The translations under genes and the position numbers were made by a program. The notes beneath the pieces were generated by a model. The model did not search any database and was not told the origin of the DNA. It saw only the letters and a program-made list of their open reading frames with translations. From Pseudorhodobacter aquimaris (GTDB lineage: Bacteria > Pseudomonadota > Alphaproteobacteria > Rhodobacterales > Rhodobacteraceae): a DNA stretch of 64,000 nt. Below are positions 35,611-45,345 of this stretch, piece by piece. Numbering within the stretch: position 1 is the first letter of the stretch; each line of letters opens with the position of its first letter. The stretch spans positions 193,501-257,500 of the forward strand of contig NZ_LGHS01000052.1 of assembly GCF_001202025.1 (NCBI RefSeq), written 5' to 3'.

Positions 35611-37455
35611 ATGAGCATTGTGACCCGTATCGGCGGCTTGATTGAGGCTTTTCGCCCTGCAGACGGCCCCCCTCCGCAAACGCTTGGCGCGTTCTTCCGC
35701 TGGTGCCTTTCAGGCAGTTGGCTGATGCTCCTTCTTGCCGGGGTGCTGTCTGCGATTGCCGGCGGGATGGAGGTAATCTCGGCCCTCTTCCTTGGCTGGG
35801 TGATCGACGCTGCCGTGGAAACAGGGGCCGAGGTTTTTTTTACCCAACATTTCTGGCTCTTGGTTGGTTTTGTCGGATTTTACCTGATACTGCGACCCTT
35901 GGCCTTTGCAGCTTCGGCTGCGTCCAACTCCATTATCGTGGGGCCGAATGTGTTGCCGCTGGTGTTGTCGCGGCTGCATCGCTGGACCTTGGGGCAGGCG
36001 GTTACGTTCTTTGACAATGATTTTGCCGGGCGGATCGCGCAAAAACAGATGCAGGCGGCGCGCGCGGTCACGGATGTAGCAACCGAGGTGATCAACACGG
36101 TGGCCTTTGCGCTGGCCTCGGTGATCGGGTCGGCTGTGTTTCTGGTTGCGGTGGATTTTCGCGTGGGACTGGCATTGCTTGCGTGGCTGGTGGCTTTTGT
36201 GTTCACCATCCGCTTTTTCATGCCGCGGGTGCGGGTCAATTCGGCGGCACGTGCCTCGGCGCGGGCGATGGTTTCGGGGCAGGTGGTTGATACGATCACC
36301 AATATCAAAACGGTAAAGCTGTTTGCGCATGCCGCGTTCGAGGACCGCGTGGCCCTGAAGGCGATGCAGGTATTCCGCGACCGCTCGTTGGAGTTTGGCC
36401 AAATCTCGACCCTGTTCCGGTTTTCACTGATGACTTTGGCGGGGGCGCTGCCCTTGTTGTTGATCGGCGGCACGATCTGGCTTTGGACGAATGGCCAGAC
36501 GACGGCGGGGGCGATTGCGGCGGCGGGTGCGATCTCTATGCGGATTGCGCAAATGTCGGGCTGGGTCAGCTTTACGCTGATGTCGATCTATACTTCGGTG
36601 GGCGAGGTTGAGGACGGGATGCAGACGCTGGCCGTTCCCCACACATTGGCCGACAATCCGAAGGCGATAAGCTTGCCCCGGGTGAAGGGCGAGGTAACCT
36701 TTGACAATGTAACCTTTGCTTATGGTCGCAGGCGCGGCGGGGTGGAAAACATCAATTTGACCATTCGCGCGGGCGAAAAGCTGGGGATCGTGGGGGCATC
36801 GGGGGCGGGTAAATCCACCTTGGTTTCCTTGCTTTTAAGGCTCTATGATGCCGAAAAAGGCGCTGTTTTGATCGACGGACATGATGTGCGCGAGGTGACA
36901 CAAGAAAGCTTGCGTCGGCAAATCGGTATGGTCACGCAGGAAACCGCGATGTTCAACCGTTCGGCGCGCGACAACATCCGCTATGGCCGCCCTGACGCGG
37001 ATGATGAGGCGGTGATGGCGGCGACCCGCGCGGCCGAGGCGCATGATTTCATCACCACTATGGTCGATCACAATGACCGCAAGGGCTATGACGCCTATCT
37101 GGGTGAACGGGGTGTCAAGCTTTCGGGCGGGCAGAGGCAGCGGATCGCATTGGCGCGGACGTTCCTCAAAGACGCACCGATTTTGGTGTTGGATGAGGCG
37201 ACAAGCGCGCTTGATAGTGAGGTGGAGGCCGCCATTCAAACCACCCTTGGCCGCGTGATGGAGGGCAAAACCGTGCTGGCCATTGCGCACCGTCTGTCAA
37301 CGATTGCCGAGATGGACCGCATTGTTGTGCTGGACAATGGTCGCATAGTCGAAGAAGGCAGTCATGACGCGCTTTTGGCCCAAGACGGGCTTTACGCGCG
37401 CTATTGGAGCCGTCAATCCGGCGGCTTCATTGGATCGGAAGAGGCAGCAGAGTGA
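35611..37455 (+). CDS. ABC exporter, fused permease-ATPase (MsbA-like)
   Basis: A 614-residue half transporter. Residues about 35-330 carry the six-helix ABC_membrane domain; residues about 360-600 the ATPase with Walker A VGASGAGKST, the signature LSGGQRQRIALART and Walker B ILVLDEAT, followed by AIAHRLS. It works as a homodimer or with another half. The cargo is unknown; lipid or drug export is typical of the family. AAGGA lies before ATG 35611. It is followed with a four-base overlap by an RNA methyltransferase gene, an odd pair that is common in this group by gene order but has no obvious functional link. Confidence 0.92.
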   Translation: MSIVTRIGGLIEAFRPADGPPPQTLGAFFRWCLSGSWLMLLLAGVLSAIAGGMEVISALFLGWVIDAAVETGAEVFFTQHFWLLVGFVGFYLILRPLAFAASAASNSIIVGPNVLPLVLSRLHRWTLGQAVTFFDNDFAGRIAQKQMQAARAVTDVATEVINTVAFALASVIGSAVFLVAVDFRVGLALLAWLVAFVFTIRFFMPRVRVNSAARASARAMVSGQVVDTITNIKTVKLFAHAAFEDRVALKAMQVFRDRSLEFGQISTLFRFSLMTLAGALPLLLIGGTIWLWTNGQTTAGAIAAAGAISMRIAQMSGWVSFTLMSIYTSVGEVEDGMQTLAVPHTLADNPKAISLPRVKGEVTFDNVTFAYGRRRGGVENINLTIRAGEKLGIVGASGAGKSTLVSLLLRLYDAEKGAVLIDGHDVREVTQESLRRQIGMVTQETAMFNRSARDNIRYGRPDADDEAVMAATRAAEAHDFITTMVDHNDRKGYDAYLGERGVKLSGGQRQRIALARTFLKDAPILVLDEATSALDSEVEAAIQTTLGRVMEGKTVLAIAHRLSTIAEMDRIVVLDNGRIVEEGSHDALLAQDGLYARYWSRQSGGFIGSEEAAE

Positions 37456-38672
37456 TAGTAACCATCGAACGGCTTGGCCATTTGGGCGACGCGATTGCAC
37501 AGGGCGAAAACGGCCCGATTTTTGTGGCGCAAGTGCTGCCCGGTGAGGTGGTCGAAGGCGATCTGGTGGGCAACCGTCTGGAAAAGCCGCGTATCATCAC
37601 GCCGTCGCCCAACCGTGTGCGCCCGCCCTGTACCCATGCGCGCAGCTGTGGCGGTTGTTTGGTGCAGCATGCAAATGATGATTTTGTGGCGGAATGGAAA
37701 ACCGATGTCGTGCGCTCGGCGCTGGCGGGGCAGGGGATCGAGATGTCGTTGCGGCCGATCAAGACCTCGCCCCCCCTATCGCGGCGGCGGGCGACGATTG
37801 CAGGGCGGCGCACCAAGGGCGGCACGCTTTTGGGCTTTCATGCGCGCGGCTCGGATACATTGGTGGCGGTGCCGCAATGTCAGCTTCTGCACCCGGATCT
37901 GAAGGCCGCTTTCCCTGCGCTTGAGGCCTTGGTCATGGCGGGTGGTTCGCGGAAAACGGAACTGGCGCTGACGGTGACACGCACCCTTGCGGGGCCGGAT
38001 GTAATGGTGACGGGCGGCAAGCCGCTGGACGGGCAGCTGCGGTTTGAACTGGCGCGCGTGGCCGAGGCCCATAACCTGTCACGGCTGACGTGGAAGGATG
38101 AGGTGATCGCCCTGCGCACCGCCCCCATGCAGGCGATGGGCCGCGCCCATGTCGCCCCACCCCCCGGCGCGTTTTTGCAGGCAACCGAGGAAGGTCAGGC
38201 CGATCTTTTGGCTGCGGTGCAAGAGGCCGTGGGCAATGCCAAACGCATCACCGACCTTTTTGCGGGTGCAGGCACCTTTGCCTTGCCCTTGGCGGAAACG
38301 GCCGAGGTTCACGCCGTTGAAGGCGACGCGGCGATGACCACCGCCCTTGATAAAGGCTGGCGGATGGCCGAGGGCCTTAAACGTATCACCACCGAGGCCC
38401 GCGATCTGTTCCGCCGCCCGCTGGAACCGGATGAGTTCAAAAAGGTGCAAGCCGTGGTGATTGACCCGCCGCGCGCAGGGGCCGAGGCGCAGACCAAAAC
38501 GCTGGCCGCCGCGCGTGTGCCGGTAATTGCCTTTGTTTCGTGTAATCCTGTCACTTTTGCGCGTGATGCACGGATTTTGCTGGATGCGGGATATAAACTT
38601 GATTGGGTGCAGCCTATTGACCAGTTCCGCTGGTCTGCCCATGTGGAGCTTGCCGCCCGTTTTAGCCTGTAA
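37452..38672 (+). CDS. Class I SAM-dependent RNA methyltransferase (RlmD/TrmA family)
   Basis: A 406-residue RNA m5U methyltransferase-type enzyme. An N-terminal TRAM-like region (ERLGHLGDAIAQGENGPIFV) is followed by the Fe-S cysteines CTHARSCGGC (about 57-66) with a further Cys near 137, the SAM motif DLFAGAGTFALPL (about 274-286), and the catalytic CNP in VSCNPVTFARD. It probably methylates rRNA; the exact uridine is not deducible. The GTG start overlaps the ABC exporter stop. Confidence 0.9.
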   Translation: MIVTIERLGHLGDAIAQGENGPIFVAQVLPGEVVEGDLVGNRLEKPRIITPSPNRVRPPCTHARSCGGCLVQHANDDFVAEWKTDVVRSALAGQGIEMSLRPIKTSPPLSRRRATIAGRRTKGGTLLGFHARGSDTLVAVPQCQLLHPDLKAAFPALEALVMAGGSRKTELALTVTRTLAGPDVMVTGGKPLDGQLRFELARVAEAHNLSRLTWKDEVIALRTAPMQAMGRAHVAPPPGAFLQATEEGQADLLAAVQEAVGNAKRITDLFAGAGTFALPLAETAEVHAVEGDAAMTTALDKGWRMAEGLKRITTEARDLFRRPLEPDEFKKVQAVVIDPPRAGAEAQTKTLAAARVPVIAFVSCNPVTFARDARILLDAGYKLDWVQPIDQFRWSAHVELAARFSL

Positions 38673-38705
38673 GCGGCGTATAGAAACTTGAACCATGAGC
38701 CCCCG

Positions 38706-39491
38706 ATGACCCTGCGCCAGCGCGTTGCCGATCTGATCAATAACCCTGCCACGCAACGATTTATCATCGGTGTTATTTTGTTTAACGCCGTGCTCTTGGG
38801 TATGGAAACCTCGCAACCTGTCATGGATGCGTTTGGCCCGTTAATCCGGTTGCTGGATACGCTTTGCCTGACGATTTTCGTCATCGAGATCTTGCTCAAG
38901 CTGTTTGCCTTTGATTTGCGGTTTTTCAAATCCGGGTGGAATATTTTTGATGCGGTTATCATTGGCATCGCGGTGCTTCCGGGGGCGCAATCGCTTTCGG
39001 TGCTGCGGGCGTTGCGAATATTGCGGGTGCTGCGCGTTATCTCTGTGGCGCCATCGCTGCGCCGCGTGGTTGAGGGATTTGTGACGGCCCTTCCGGGGAT
39101 GGGCTCGGTCTTTGTGTTGATGGCGATCATCTTTTATATCGGGGCGGTGATGGCGACGAAACTTTTCGGGGCGGATTTCCCTGAGTGGTTCGGCTCTCTC
39201 GGGCAATCGGCCTATTCCTTGTTCCAGATCATGACGTTGGAAAGCTGGTCGATGGGAATTGTGCGCCCTGTGATGGAGGTATTCCCCTATGCCTGGGGCT
39301 TTTTCGTGCCTTTCATCATGGTGACAACCTTTGCCGTGGTGAACCTTCTGGTCGGCCTTATCGTGAATTCCATGCAGGATGCGCACAATGAGGCGGACAA
39401 CCTGAGGACCGATGAATACCGCGATGATATCCGTCAGCGCCTTGCGGTCATCGAGCGGCATTTGGAAAATATTAACCGCGATAAGAAATAG
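38706..39491 (+). CDS. Voltage-gated sodium channel of the NaChBac type (ion transporter)
   Basis: A 261-residue single-domain, six-helix ion channel subunit. S4 shows arginines at every third position (LRALRILRVLRVI, about 103-115), the pore carries the selectivity filter TLESWSM (about 180-186), the same core as NaChBac TLESWAS, and S6 ends in NLLVGLIVNSM with the conserved Asn. A C-terminal coiled coil (about 236-261) would tetramerise it. ATG 38706 is preferred; a TTG at 38688 would add six residues. Channels of this kind are characterised from Roseobacter and Silicibacter. No operon partner is evident. Confidence 0.92.
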   Translation: MTLRQRVADLINNPATQRFIIGVILFNAVLLGMETSQPVMDAFGPLIRLLDTLCLTIFVIEILLKLFAFDLRFFKSGWNIFDAVIIGIAVLPGAQSLSVLRALRILRVLRVISVAPSLRRVVEGFVTALPGMGSVFVLMAIIFYIGAVMATKLFGADFPEWFGSLGQSAYSLFQIMTLESWSMGIVRPVMEVFPYAWGFFVPFIMVTTFAVVNLLVGLIVNSMQDAHNEADNLRTDEYRDDIRQRLAVIERHLENINRDKK

Positions 39492-39567
39492 TGAACATGG
39501 CGAAAGCCGCTGTGCCTTTAGCGTAAACCAGCGTAGAGGGTACAAGAACCTGCGATGCAGGAAACAC

Positions 39568-40080
39568 ATGAGGCATATTATGCGGGCGCTAAGACTTATT
39601 GCGGTACTATTTGTGGTTCTGGGCCTTGCGGCCTGTGGTGGCGACCCGAAGTTCCGCACCTATAAAGGGCCAGAGGTGACCAAGGTCGTGGTTTATAAGG
39701 ACGCGCGCAAAATGCAGCTGTTCCACCACGGCAAGATTTTGAAAACCTATGACATGGCGCTGGGTTTTGCCCCCGAGGGTCACAAACAGTTTGAGGGCGA
39801 CGGCAAAACGCCAGAGGGGCTTTATTACATCGACCGTCGCAATCCGCGCAGTCAGTTCCACCTGTCGATCGGGATCAGCTATCCCAACAAGGCCGATATC
39901 GCCTATGCCAAGTCACGCGGCAAAGAGCCGGGCGGTGATATCTTTATCCACGGCAGAACCGGCTATAGCGGGCGCAACAAGGGCGACTGGACCTGGGGCT
40001 GCATCGCGGTGACCGATCGCGAGATGGAGGATATCTATGCGATGGTTCGCGACGGAACGCCGATCCACATCTACCGCTGA
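39568..40080 (+). CDS. L,D-transpeptidase (YkuD) lipoprotein
   Basis: A 170-residue protein with the lipobox LAAC near residue 23, so it is anchored to a membrane in the periplasm. The YkuD catalytic motif IHGRTGYSG ... GCIAV has His and Cys in place (about 129-151). Such enzymes form L,D crosslinks in peptidoglycan or attach proteins to it. ATG 39568 follows GCAGGAAA; the in-frame ATG at 39580 is possible too. It converges on the CAP-domain gene. Confidence 0.88.
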   Translation: MRHIMRALRLIAVLFVVLGLAACGGDPKFRTYKGPEVTKVVVYKDARKMQLFHHGKILKTYDMALGFAPEGHKQFEGDGKTPEGLYYIDRRNPRSQFHLSIGISYPNKADIAYAKSRGKEPGGDIFIHGRTGYSGRNKGDWTWGCIAVTDREMEDIYAMVRDGTPIHIYR

Positions 40081-40097
40081 CTGGTTACGACCGGCGC

Positions 40098-40610
40098 TTA
40101 GGTGCCCGTCACCATTGTCCACCAGATCTTGCCGTTCTGCTCTTGGAACCATGCAAAACCGATTTCGGTGGCCTTGGGGTCCATGATCACCTCACGCGTG
40201 TTTGGCTCTGCCATCCATGCCGACAGTGTCTCAAGCTCTGTTTCAAATGTTTCAGAAATATTTTCACCGATCAGATGCCCGGTATAGCCAACGCGTCTGA
40301 CACGGTCCAAGGGCGACGATCCGTCAGACCCGAAATGCCACGGCCGATTCTGCACCGACATGTCGCGTGAATGGGTCGCTGCCGCGGCATTCAGCTGGGC
40401 GTTGTAGCGCAACGGCGCGGCCCCTTTGGCGCCGCGCAATGCGTTGACGGAATCAAGCAACCGGAAGGGGATCTTGTCTTCTTGCCCACCAGATATGGTA
40501 TAAACCTGTGGCAATGGGCGTCCATCGCTGCCCACCCGGATCTGGGTACCTGTTCCACATGCTGCAAGCGCAAATGAGGCGCAGACGACGATAACTGATA
40601 GAGCTTTCAT
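40098..40610 (-). CDS. CAP (SCP/PR1) domain lipoprotein
   Basis: A 170-residue secreted protein with lipobox ALAACG (Cys near residue 18). The CAP domain covers about residues 45-165: VNALRGAKGAAPLRYNAQLNAAAATHSRDM, then HFGSDGSSPLDRV and GENIS, followed by an alpha/beta end. Bacterial CAP proteins have few known functions; cell wall or envelope roles are suggested. It sits between two L,D-transpeptidases. It is divergent from the downstream LDT gene, with a 160-base spacer. Confidence 0.88.
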   Translation of the reverse strand: MKALSVIVVCASFALAACGTGTQIRVGSDGRPLPQVYTISGGQEDKIPFRLLDSVNALRGAKGAAPLRYNAQLNAAAATHSRDMSVQNRPWHFGSDGSSPLDRVRRVGYTGHLIGENISETFETELETLSAWMAEPNTREVIMDPKATEIGFAWFQEQNGKIWWTMVTGT

Positions 40611-40770
40611 TTAGATTCCATTCGGTGCAAGCCACGCTTGTCTTTAGCTGTTCGCACAAGCATGAGCAAACGCAACTCTGCGTGACTTGGCCAATCAACA
40701 GGTCTGTGATTTGAAAAAGACACCAATAGGGGTTATCTTGCGCAACAGAAACGTAAAAGGAGTTCGTCGG

Positions 40771-41364
40771 ATGAAAACCGTCCGCGCCATCAATTTGAAC
40801 CGTCGTACGCTTTTGGGTGCGGCCACTGCCGGTTTGGCTATGTCGGCTGTTCCCGGATTTGCGCAGGATGGTACCACCGAGTTTGAGCCGCAAAGCACGG
40901 CCCGCAATAACATCTCCAGTTTTCGGATGCTCGATTGGCAACCCTATTTCTCGGACACCAAGAACGGGGCGATTTTGGTTGATACCAGATCGCGCGCGCT
41001 CCATTTCTGGTCAGAAGACCAATCCATCTACAAGCTGTACCCGACCTCGGTTCCGCTGACCGACGATTTGACACGTTTGGGCCGGACCGAGATCGTTAAA
41101 AAAGTTGTCGGCCCAACGTGGCGGCCAACGCCAGAAATGAAAAAGCGTAACCCCGAATGGCCCGATGTGGTGGGGCCGGGGCCAGAGAACCCGATGGGCA
41201 CCCATGCGCTGCATCTGTCCTGGACCTATTACCGGATCCACGGCACACATGACACGCGCAAGATCGGTCGCCGGTCCTCAAACGGCTGTGTCGGGCTTTA
41301 CAACGAACATATCGCGCAGTTGTTCGACTTGACCAAAGTCGGAACGCAGGTTCTGTTGATCTAG
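40771..41364 (+). CDS. L,D-transpeptidase (YkuD/ErfK) with Tat signal
   Basis: A 197-residue protein. The twin-arginine segment NRRTLLGAATAG near residues 9-20 and a signal cleavage after GFAQ point to Tat export to the periplasm. The YkuD core follows: HGTHDTRKIGRRSSNGCVGLYN with the catalytic His and Cys (about 152-173). It likely crosslinks peptidoglycan. AAAGGAG precedes ATG 40771. It ends five bases before the converging ABC ATPase. Confidence 0.9.
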   Translation: MKTVRAINLNRRTLLGAATAGLAMSAVPGFAQDGTTEFEPQSTARNNISSFRMLDWQPYFSDTKNGAILVDTRSRALHFWSEDQSIYKLYPTSVPLTDDLTRLGRTEIVKKVVGPTWRPTPEMKKRNPEWPDVVGPGPENPMGTHALHLSWTYYRIHGTHDTRKIGRRSSNGCVGLYNEHIAQLFDLTKVGTQVLLI

Positions 41365-41369
41365 AACAG

Positions 41370-42437
41370 CTATTCCATCAACACATGCAGCGCAGCGGCG
41401 GGCAGCGACAGGTTGACGGTTTCGCCAACCGCAAAGATGCCGCTGTCGGCCCCGCTCAGCTCAATCAGCCACGGCTCGGTTCCCGGAACCTCGACCAGAT
41501 ATTCGGTCAGATTGCCCAGAAACATCACCCGTTTCACGCTGCCGGCAAGCATCCCTTCACTGGCCGAAAGCGTGATGAATTCGGGCCGGATCAGCAAGGT
41601 GACATCGGTACCCGGTGCAGCCTCCAGCGGGGTGGCAACTGCAAGCTGCGTGCCCGCGACGCTGACCGTGTTTTGATCGACCACCTTTGCTGACATAAAA
41701 TTCGCGCGGCCGATGAATTCGGCAACGAAACGATTGGCGGGTTGGGCATAGATCTCTCGGGGGGTGCCGACCTGTTCGACCTTGCCGCCGCGCATGATAA
41801 CAATGCGGTCCGAGATGCTCATCGCCTCAATTTGATCATGGGTCACATAAAGGCTGGTGATCCCCAGCCGCTGTTGCAACTCGCGGATCTCCACCCGCAT
41901 CTGGTCGCGCAGCTTGGCGTCAAGGTTTGACAGCGGCTCATCAAACAACAGCAACCGCGGCTCCATCACGATGGCGCGGGCCAGTGCCACCCGTTGCTGC
42001 TGCCCACCCGAGAGTTGGTTCGGAGAGCGGTTCGCCATGCCCGACAGCCCGACCATATCCAGCACATCCGTCACCCGCTTTTCCAGCGCGGCAGTCTTGA
42101 GCGACTTCAGGCGCAGGCCAAAGGCGACATTCTCAAAGATGCTAAGGTGCGGAAAGATCGCGTAGGACTGAAATACCATCGTCGCATCGCGCCGGTTCGG
42201 CGGCACGTTGTTCATATGCCGGTCGCCAAAATATATCTCGCCTGCGGTGGGTTCCTCAAACCCTGCGACCATCCGCAGCAAGGTGGTTTTGCCACAGCCT
42301 GACGGGCCAAGCAGTGTCACCAGCTCCCCCGGTTTGATATCAAGACTGACGGTGTCGACGGCCAAGACCGGCTTGGCCGTTTTGTCAGGATTGTCGAACG
42401 CCTTGACAAGGTTCTGGATACGGACCGATTCTGTCAT
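41370..42437 (-). CDS. ABC importer ATPase, FbpC/PotA-like (system 1)
   Basis: A 355-residue ATPase with Walker [10 protein letters not shown] (about 39-47), signature [15 protein letters not shown] and Walker [17 protein letters not shown], plus a C-terminal TOBE-like domain (about 245-350). It is the third gene of the unit substrate-binding protein/permease/ATPase reading right to left, and lies two bases after the permease stop. Family members drive uptake of ferric iron, polyamines, phosphonates or sugar phosphates. Confidence 0.9.
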   Translation of the reverse strand: MTESVRIQNLVKAFDNPDKTAKPVLAVDTVSLDIKPGELVTLLGPSGCGKTTLLRMVAGFEEPTAGEIYFGDRHMNNVPPNRRDATMVFQSYAIFPHLSIFENVAFGLRLKSLKTAALEKRVTDVLDMVGLSGMANRSPNQLSGGQQQRVALARAIVMEPRLLLFDEPLSNLDAKLRDQMRVEIRELQQRLGITSLYVTHDQIEAMSISDRIVIMRGGKVEQVGTPREIYAQPANRFVAEFIGRANFMSAKVVDQNTVSVAGTQLAVATPLEAAPGTDVTLLIRPEFITLSASEGMLAGSVKRVMFLGNLTEYLVEVPGTEPWLIELSGADSGIFAVGETVNLSLPAAALHVLME

Positions 42438-42438
42438 G

Positions 42439-44118
42439 CTATACCTTCACCGAAACGGAATGGCGGGTCATTCGCGCCACCCCCGTCTGAATAATCACGA
42501 TGGCGACCAGAACAATACCGATCACCACGAGAGAATAGGCCGCAGCCACCCCCAATCGCCCCGACCCCACCTGATTGAGGATCTGCACCGTCATCAGGTT
42601 CCAATTCGCCGAGACCAAGAAGATAGCCGCGCTGATCGCCGTCATCGCCCGCACAAAGGCATAGACAAGCCCGGTGAAAAAGGCGGGCGCGATCAGGGGC
42701 AGCGTCACCTTGCGGAATGTGGTGACTGATCCTGCACCAAGGTTGCGCGCGGCCTCTTCTATCGACGGATCAATCTGGCGCAGCACGGCCACGCCGGACT
42801 GGATACCGACGGGCACATAGCGGAACACAAAGCATAAAACCAGAATGGTCAGCGTACCTGTCAGCACGAAAGGCGGGCTGTTGAACGCCAGGATATAGCC
42901 GATGCCCACAACCGTCCCCGGCACAGCAAAGCTAAGGATGGCGCCGAATTCCAGCAGATCATGGCCGGGAAACCGCTGTCGCACGATCAGAAAGGCCACA
43001 ACCATGCCCAGCACGCCGCTGAGGGGGGTGGTGATCAGGGCGATGATTAGCGTGTCCGTTACCGCGTCAAAACCGACATCGAAAACATAGGCGAAATGTG
43101 CAAGCGTGGGCGCATAGTCAAAGCCCCAGACGCGGGTAAAGGCCCCGATCACGATTACCCCGTAAAACAGCGTCACAACCGCCGCAAACAGTACGACCAG
43201 CGCATAAAGCGACCATTTCACGCCGGGGCTGACGATACGCGACGCCGAGGCAGAGGGCTTGCCCGTCACGGTGACATATTGCCGTTTGCCCAGATAATAG
43301 CGCTGGATCGCAAAGGCGGTCAGCGAAGGGATAAGCAACACCACCGCCAGCATCGCCCCGCGTGAAAGGTTGAATGATCCGGTGATCTCCAGATAGGCTT
43401 GCGGGGCCAGCATTGGAAAGGCCGCACCGGCAAGCACCAGCGGGTTGCCGAAATCCGACATGGATTCGATAAAGACAATCAAAAAGGCGCTGGCAACACC
43501 GGGCAGTGAAAGCGGAAAGGTCACCTTCCAAAACGCTTGCCAGCCCGACGCGCCGACGTTCAGGGCTGCATCCTCTAGCACCGGATTGATCGAGGATAAA
43601 ACCCCGCGCAAGGATAGATAGGCAATCGGCGCGAAGGTCAGGACTTGGCTCAAGACCACACCGTGAAAGCCGTAGATGCTGAAGTCTTGCAACCCCAGAA
43701 CCTGTTTGGTGATGACGCCGTTAAAGCCGAACAGAAATAGGATCGACACCGCCGACACGAACGGCGGAGAGATGATCGGCAGCAATGTCAGGTAATGCAG
43801 AATACGCCGTCCCGGTACATCCAGCCGTGTCAGCACAAATGCCGCGATATAGCCGATCACAACGCCCAGCAGGCCGACCAGCGCGCCCACGCTCAGGCTG
43901 TTGACGATGGCGTTACGGTAAAGGCGTCGCTGGCCAAGCTGTGAGAATGTCTCCAGCGTCCAGGTGCCGCGAACCTGAAGGCTCGCGATCAGTACTTTGA
44001 CCAGCGGATAGACGACGAATATCGCCACCGAGGCAAAGATCACTACGATCAGCGCCAATAGCACCGGATCGCGCGCCAGCACCTTGATCTGGCGCGCGGA
44101 TTTTGTGAACAGCGCCAT
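42439..44118 (-). CDS. ABC importer permease, two fused BPD domains, FbpB-like (system 1)
   Basis: A 559-residue membrane protein with two tandem permease halves, each with about six helices. Each half carries an EAA loop: EDAALNVGASGWQAFWKV in the first and EEAARNLGAGSVTTFRKV in the second. This fused form is typical of FbpB, AfuB and the 2-aminoethylphosphonate permease AepW. It begins six bases after the binding-protein stop. Confidence 0.9.
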   Translation of the reverse strand: MALFTKSARQIKVLARDPVLLALIVVIFASVAIFVVYPLVKVLIASLQVRGTWTLETFSQLGQRRLYRNAIVNSLSVGALVGLLGVVIGYIAAFVLTRLDVPGRRILHYLTLLPIISPPFVSAVSILFLFGFNGVITKQVLGLQDFSIYGFHGVVLSQVLTFAPIAYLSLRGVLSSINPVLEDAALNVGASGWQAFWKVTFPLSLPGVASAFLIVFIESMSDFGNPLVLAGAAFPMLAPQAYLEITGSFNLSRGAMLAVVLLIPSLTAFAIQRYYLGKRQYVTVTGKPSASASRIVSPGVKWSLYALVVLFAAVVTLFYGVIVIGAFTRVWGFDYAPTLAHFAYVFDVGFDAVTDTLIIALITTPLSGVLGMVVAFLIVRQRFPGHDLLEFGAILSFAVPGTVVGIGYILAFNSPPFVLTGTLTILVLCFVFRYVPVGIQSGVAVLRQIDPSIEEAARNLGAGSVTTFRKVTLPLIAPAFFTGLVYAFVRAMTAISAAIFLVSANWNLMTVQILNQVGSGRLGVAAAYSLVVIGIVLVAIVIIQTGVARMTRHSVSVKV

Positions 44119-44124
44119 GCGCCC

Positions 44125-45120
44125 CTACTGGCCCAGAACGTCGTCGGTCCAGCGATCCACCAGCCGCTGGCGGTTCTCGGACGCATAGGCCGGATCATAG
44201 GAAACCAGGTTGATCTGATCGAGCGAGGACACCCCCTCACCGGCATTCACATCGGCGCGCACCGGCAGGAAATAGGTCTTGGCGTCGATCATCGCCTGTT
44301 GGCCCGCGGCTGAGGTCATCCAGTCCACCAGCGTCTTGGCATCATCAAGGTTTTGCGTGCCCGCCAGTATGGACATCGCCGCCACCTCATAGCCGACTCC
44401 CTCGGAGGCAAAGACCACCTCTACCGGAAAGCCCTCATCCTTGAGTTTCAAGAACCCCGGCGTGAACTGTATCGCAAGCGGGGTTTCGCCCACGCTTAGC
44501 GCGCCCGAAGGGGCGGTGCCGCTTTGGGTATAAGTCTGGATATTGGGGTTGAGGGTTTTCATATAGTCGAAGGCAGCATCCTCGCCCATGATCTCACGCA
44601 GGGTCAGGATGACGGCATAGGCCGTGCCAGAAGATTGCGGTGAGGGCATCTGGATCAGGCCCTTATAGGCCGGATCGGACAGGTCCGCCCAAGAGGTCGG
44701 CACAGGCGCGCCGCGTTCGGCCAGAATATCGGTGCGAACCCCGAATGCCAGCGGGTTGGTATAGATCGCATGCCAATAGCCATCGGCATCCTTGAACTGA
44801 TCGGTCAGCCCGTCGGCATTGGCCGAAACATAGGCCTGCGTTAACTCGCGTTCACGGGCAAGGATGTGGTTTTCGCTTGGCGCACCGAACCATACATCGG
44901 CCTGTGGATTATTCTTTTCGGCCTCAATCCGCGACAGCGCAGGTCCCGATGACAGGAACACCATATCCACCGCAACACCCGTGGCATCGGTAAAGGCCTT
45001 CAATATGACGGTAGAGTTTTCCTCATCAACGCTGGAATACACCGTAAGCGCCTGAGCGGAGGTTCCGCCAAGCAGTGCCAACGATGCTGAAACCGCGAGC
45101 GCGCGAATAAAAGTGTTCAT
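44125..45120 (-). CDS. ABC importer substrate-binding protein, FbpA/AfuA-like (system 1)
   Basis: A 331-residue periplasmic binding protein with a signal peptide (about 1-24). After cleavage the family motif LTVYSSVDEEN appears. The mid-region WADLSDPAYKGLIQMPSPQSSGTAY and the C-terminal ASENRQRLVDRW fit the FbpA/AfuA group. Although often annotated as ferric iron-binding, members transport hexose phosphates and aminoethylphosphonate as well; the ligand here is open. It is divergent from tctC, with a 225-base spacer that would carry both promoters. Confidence 0.88.
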   Translation of the reverse strand: MNTFIRALAVSASLALLGGTSAQALTVYSSVDEENSTVILKAFTDATGVAVDMVFLSSGPALSRIEAEKNNPQADVWFGAPSENHILARERELTQAYVSANADGLTDQFKDADGYWHAIYTNPLAFGVRTDILAERGAPVPTSWADLSDPAYKGLIQMPSPQSSGTAYAVILTLREIMGEDAAFDYMKTLNPNIQTYTQSGTAPSGALSVGETPLAIQFTPGFLKLKDEGFPVEVVFASEGVGYEVAAMSILAGTQNLDDAKTLVDWMTSAAGQQAMIDAKTYFLPVRADVNAGEGVSSLDQINLVSYDPAYASENRQRLVDRWTDDVLGQ

Positions 45121-45345
45121 TTTCCTTGCCTCCCCAAGTGCAGCGTTTTTGCTGCATAACGTATCCGCTAACCGATGTTAGAGGTTCACGACACGCAGTC
45201 AACTGTCCCCACACAGCCCACGATCAGCCCCGTATACGCCAAGTGATTTTAAGCGCAGGCATCGGCTTGCCATATGATGTGTTTTCGACGATCTTGCGCG
45301 GCACAGCATTTCTTTGGTGCCACATTATTTTCGGGGGAAACAGAT

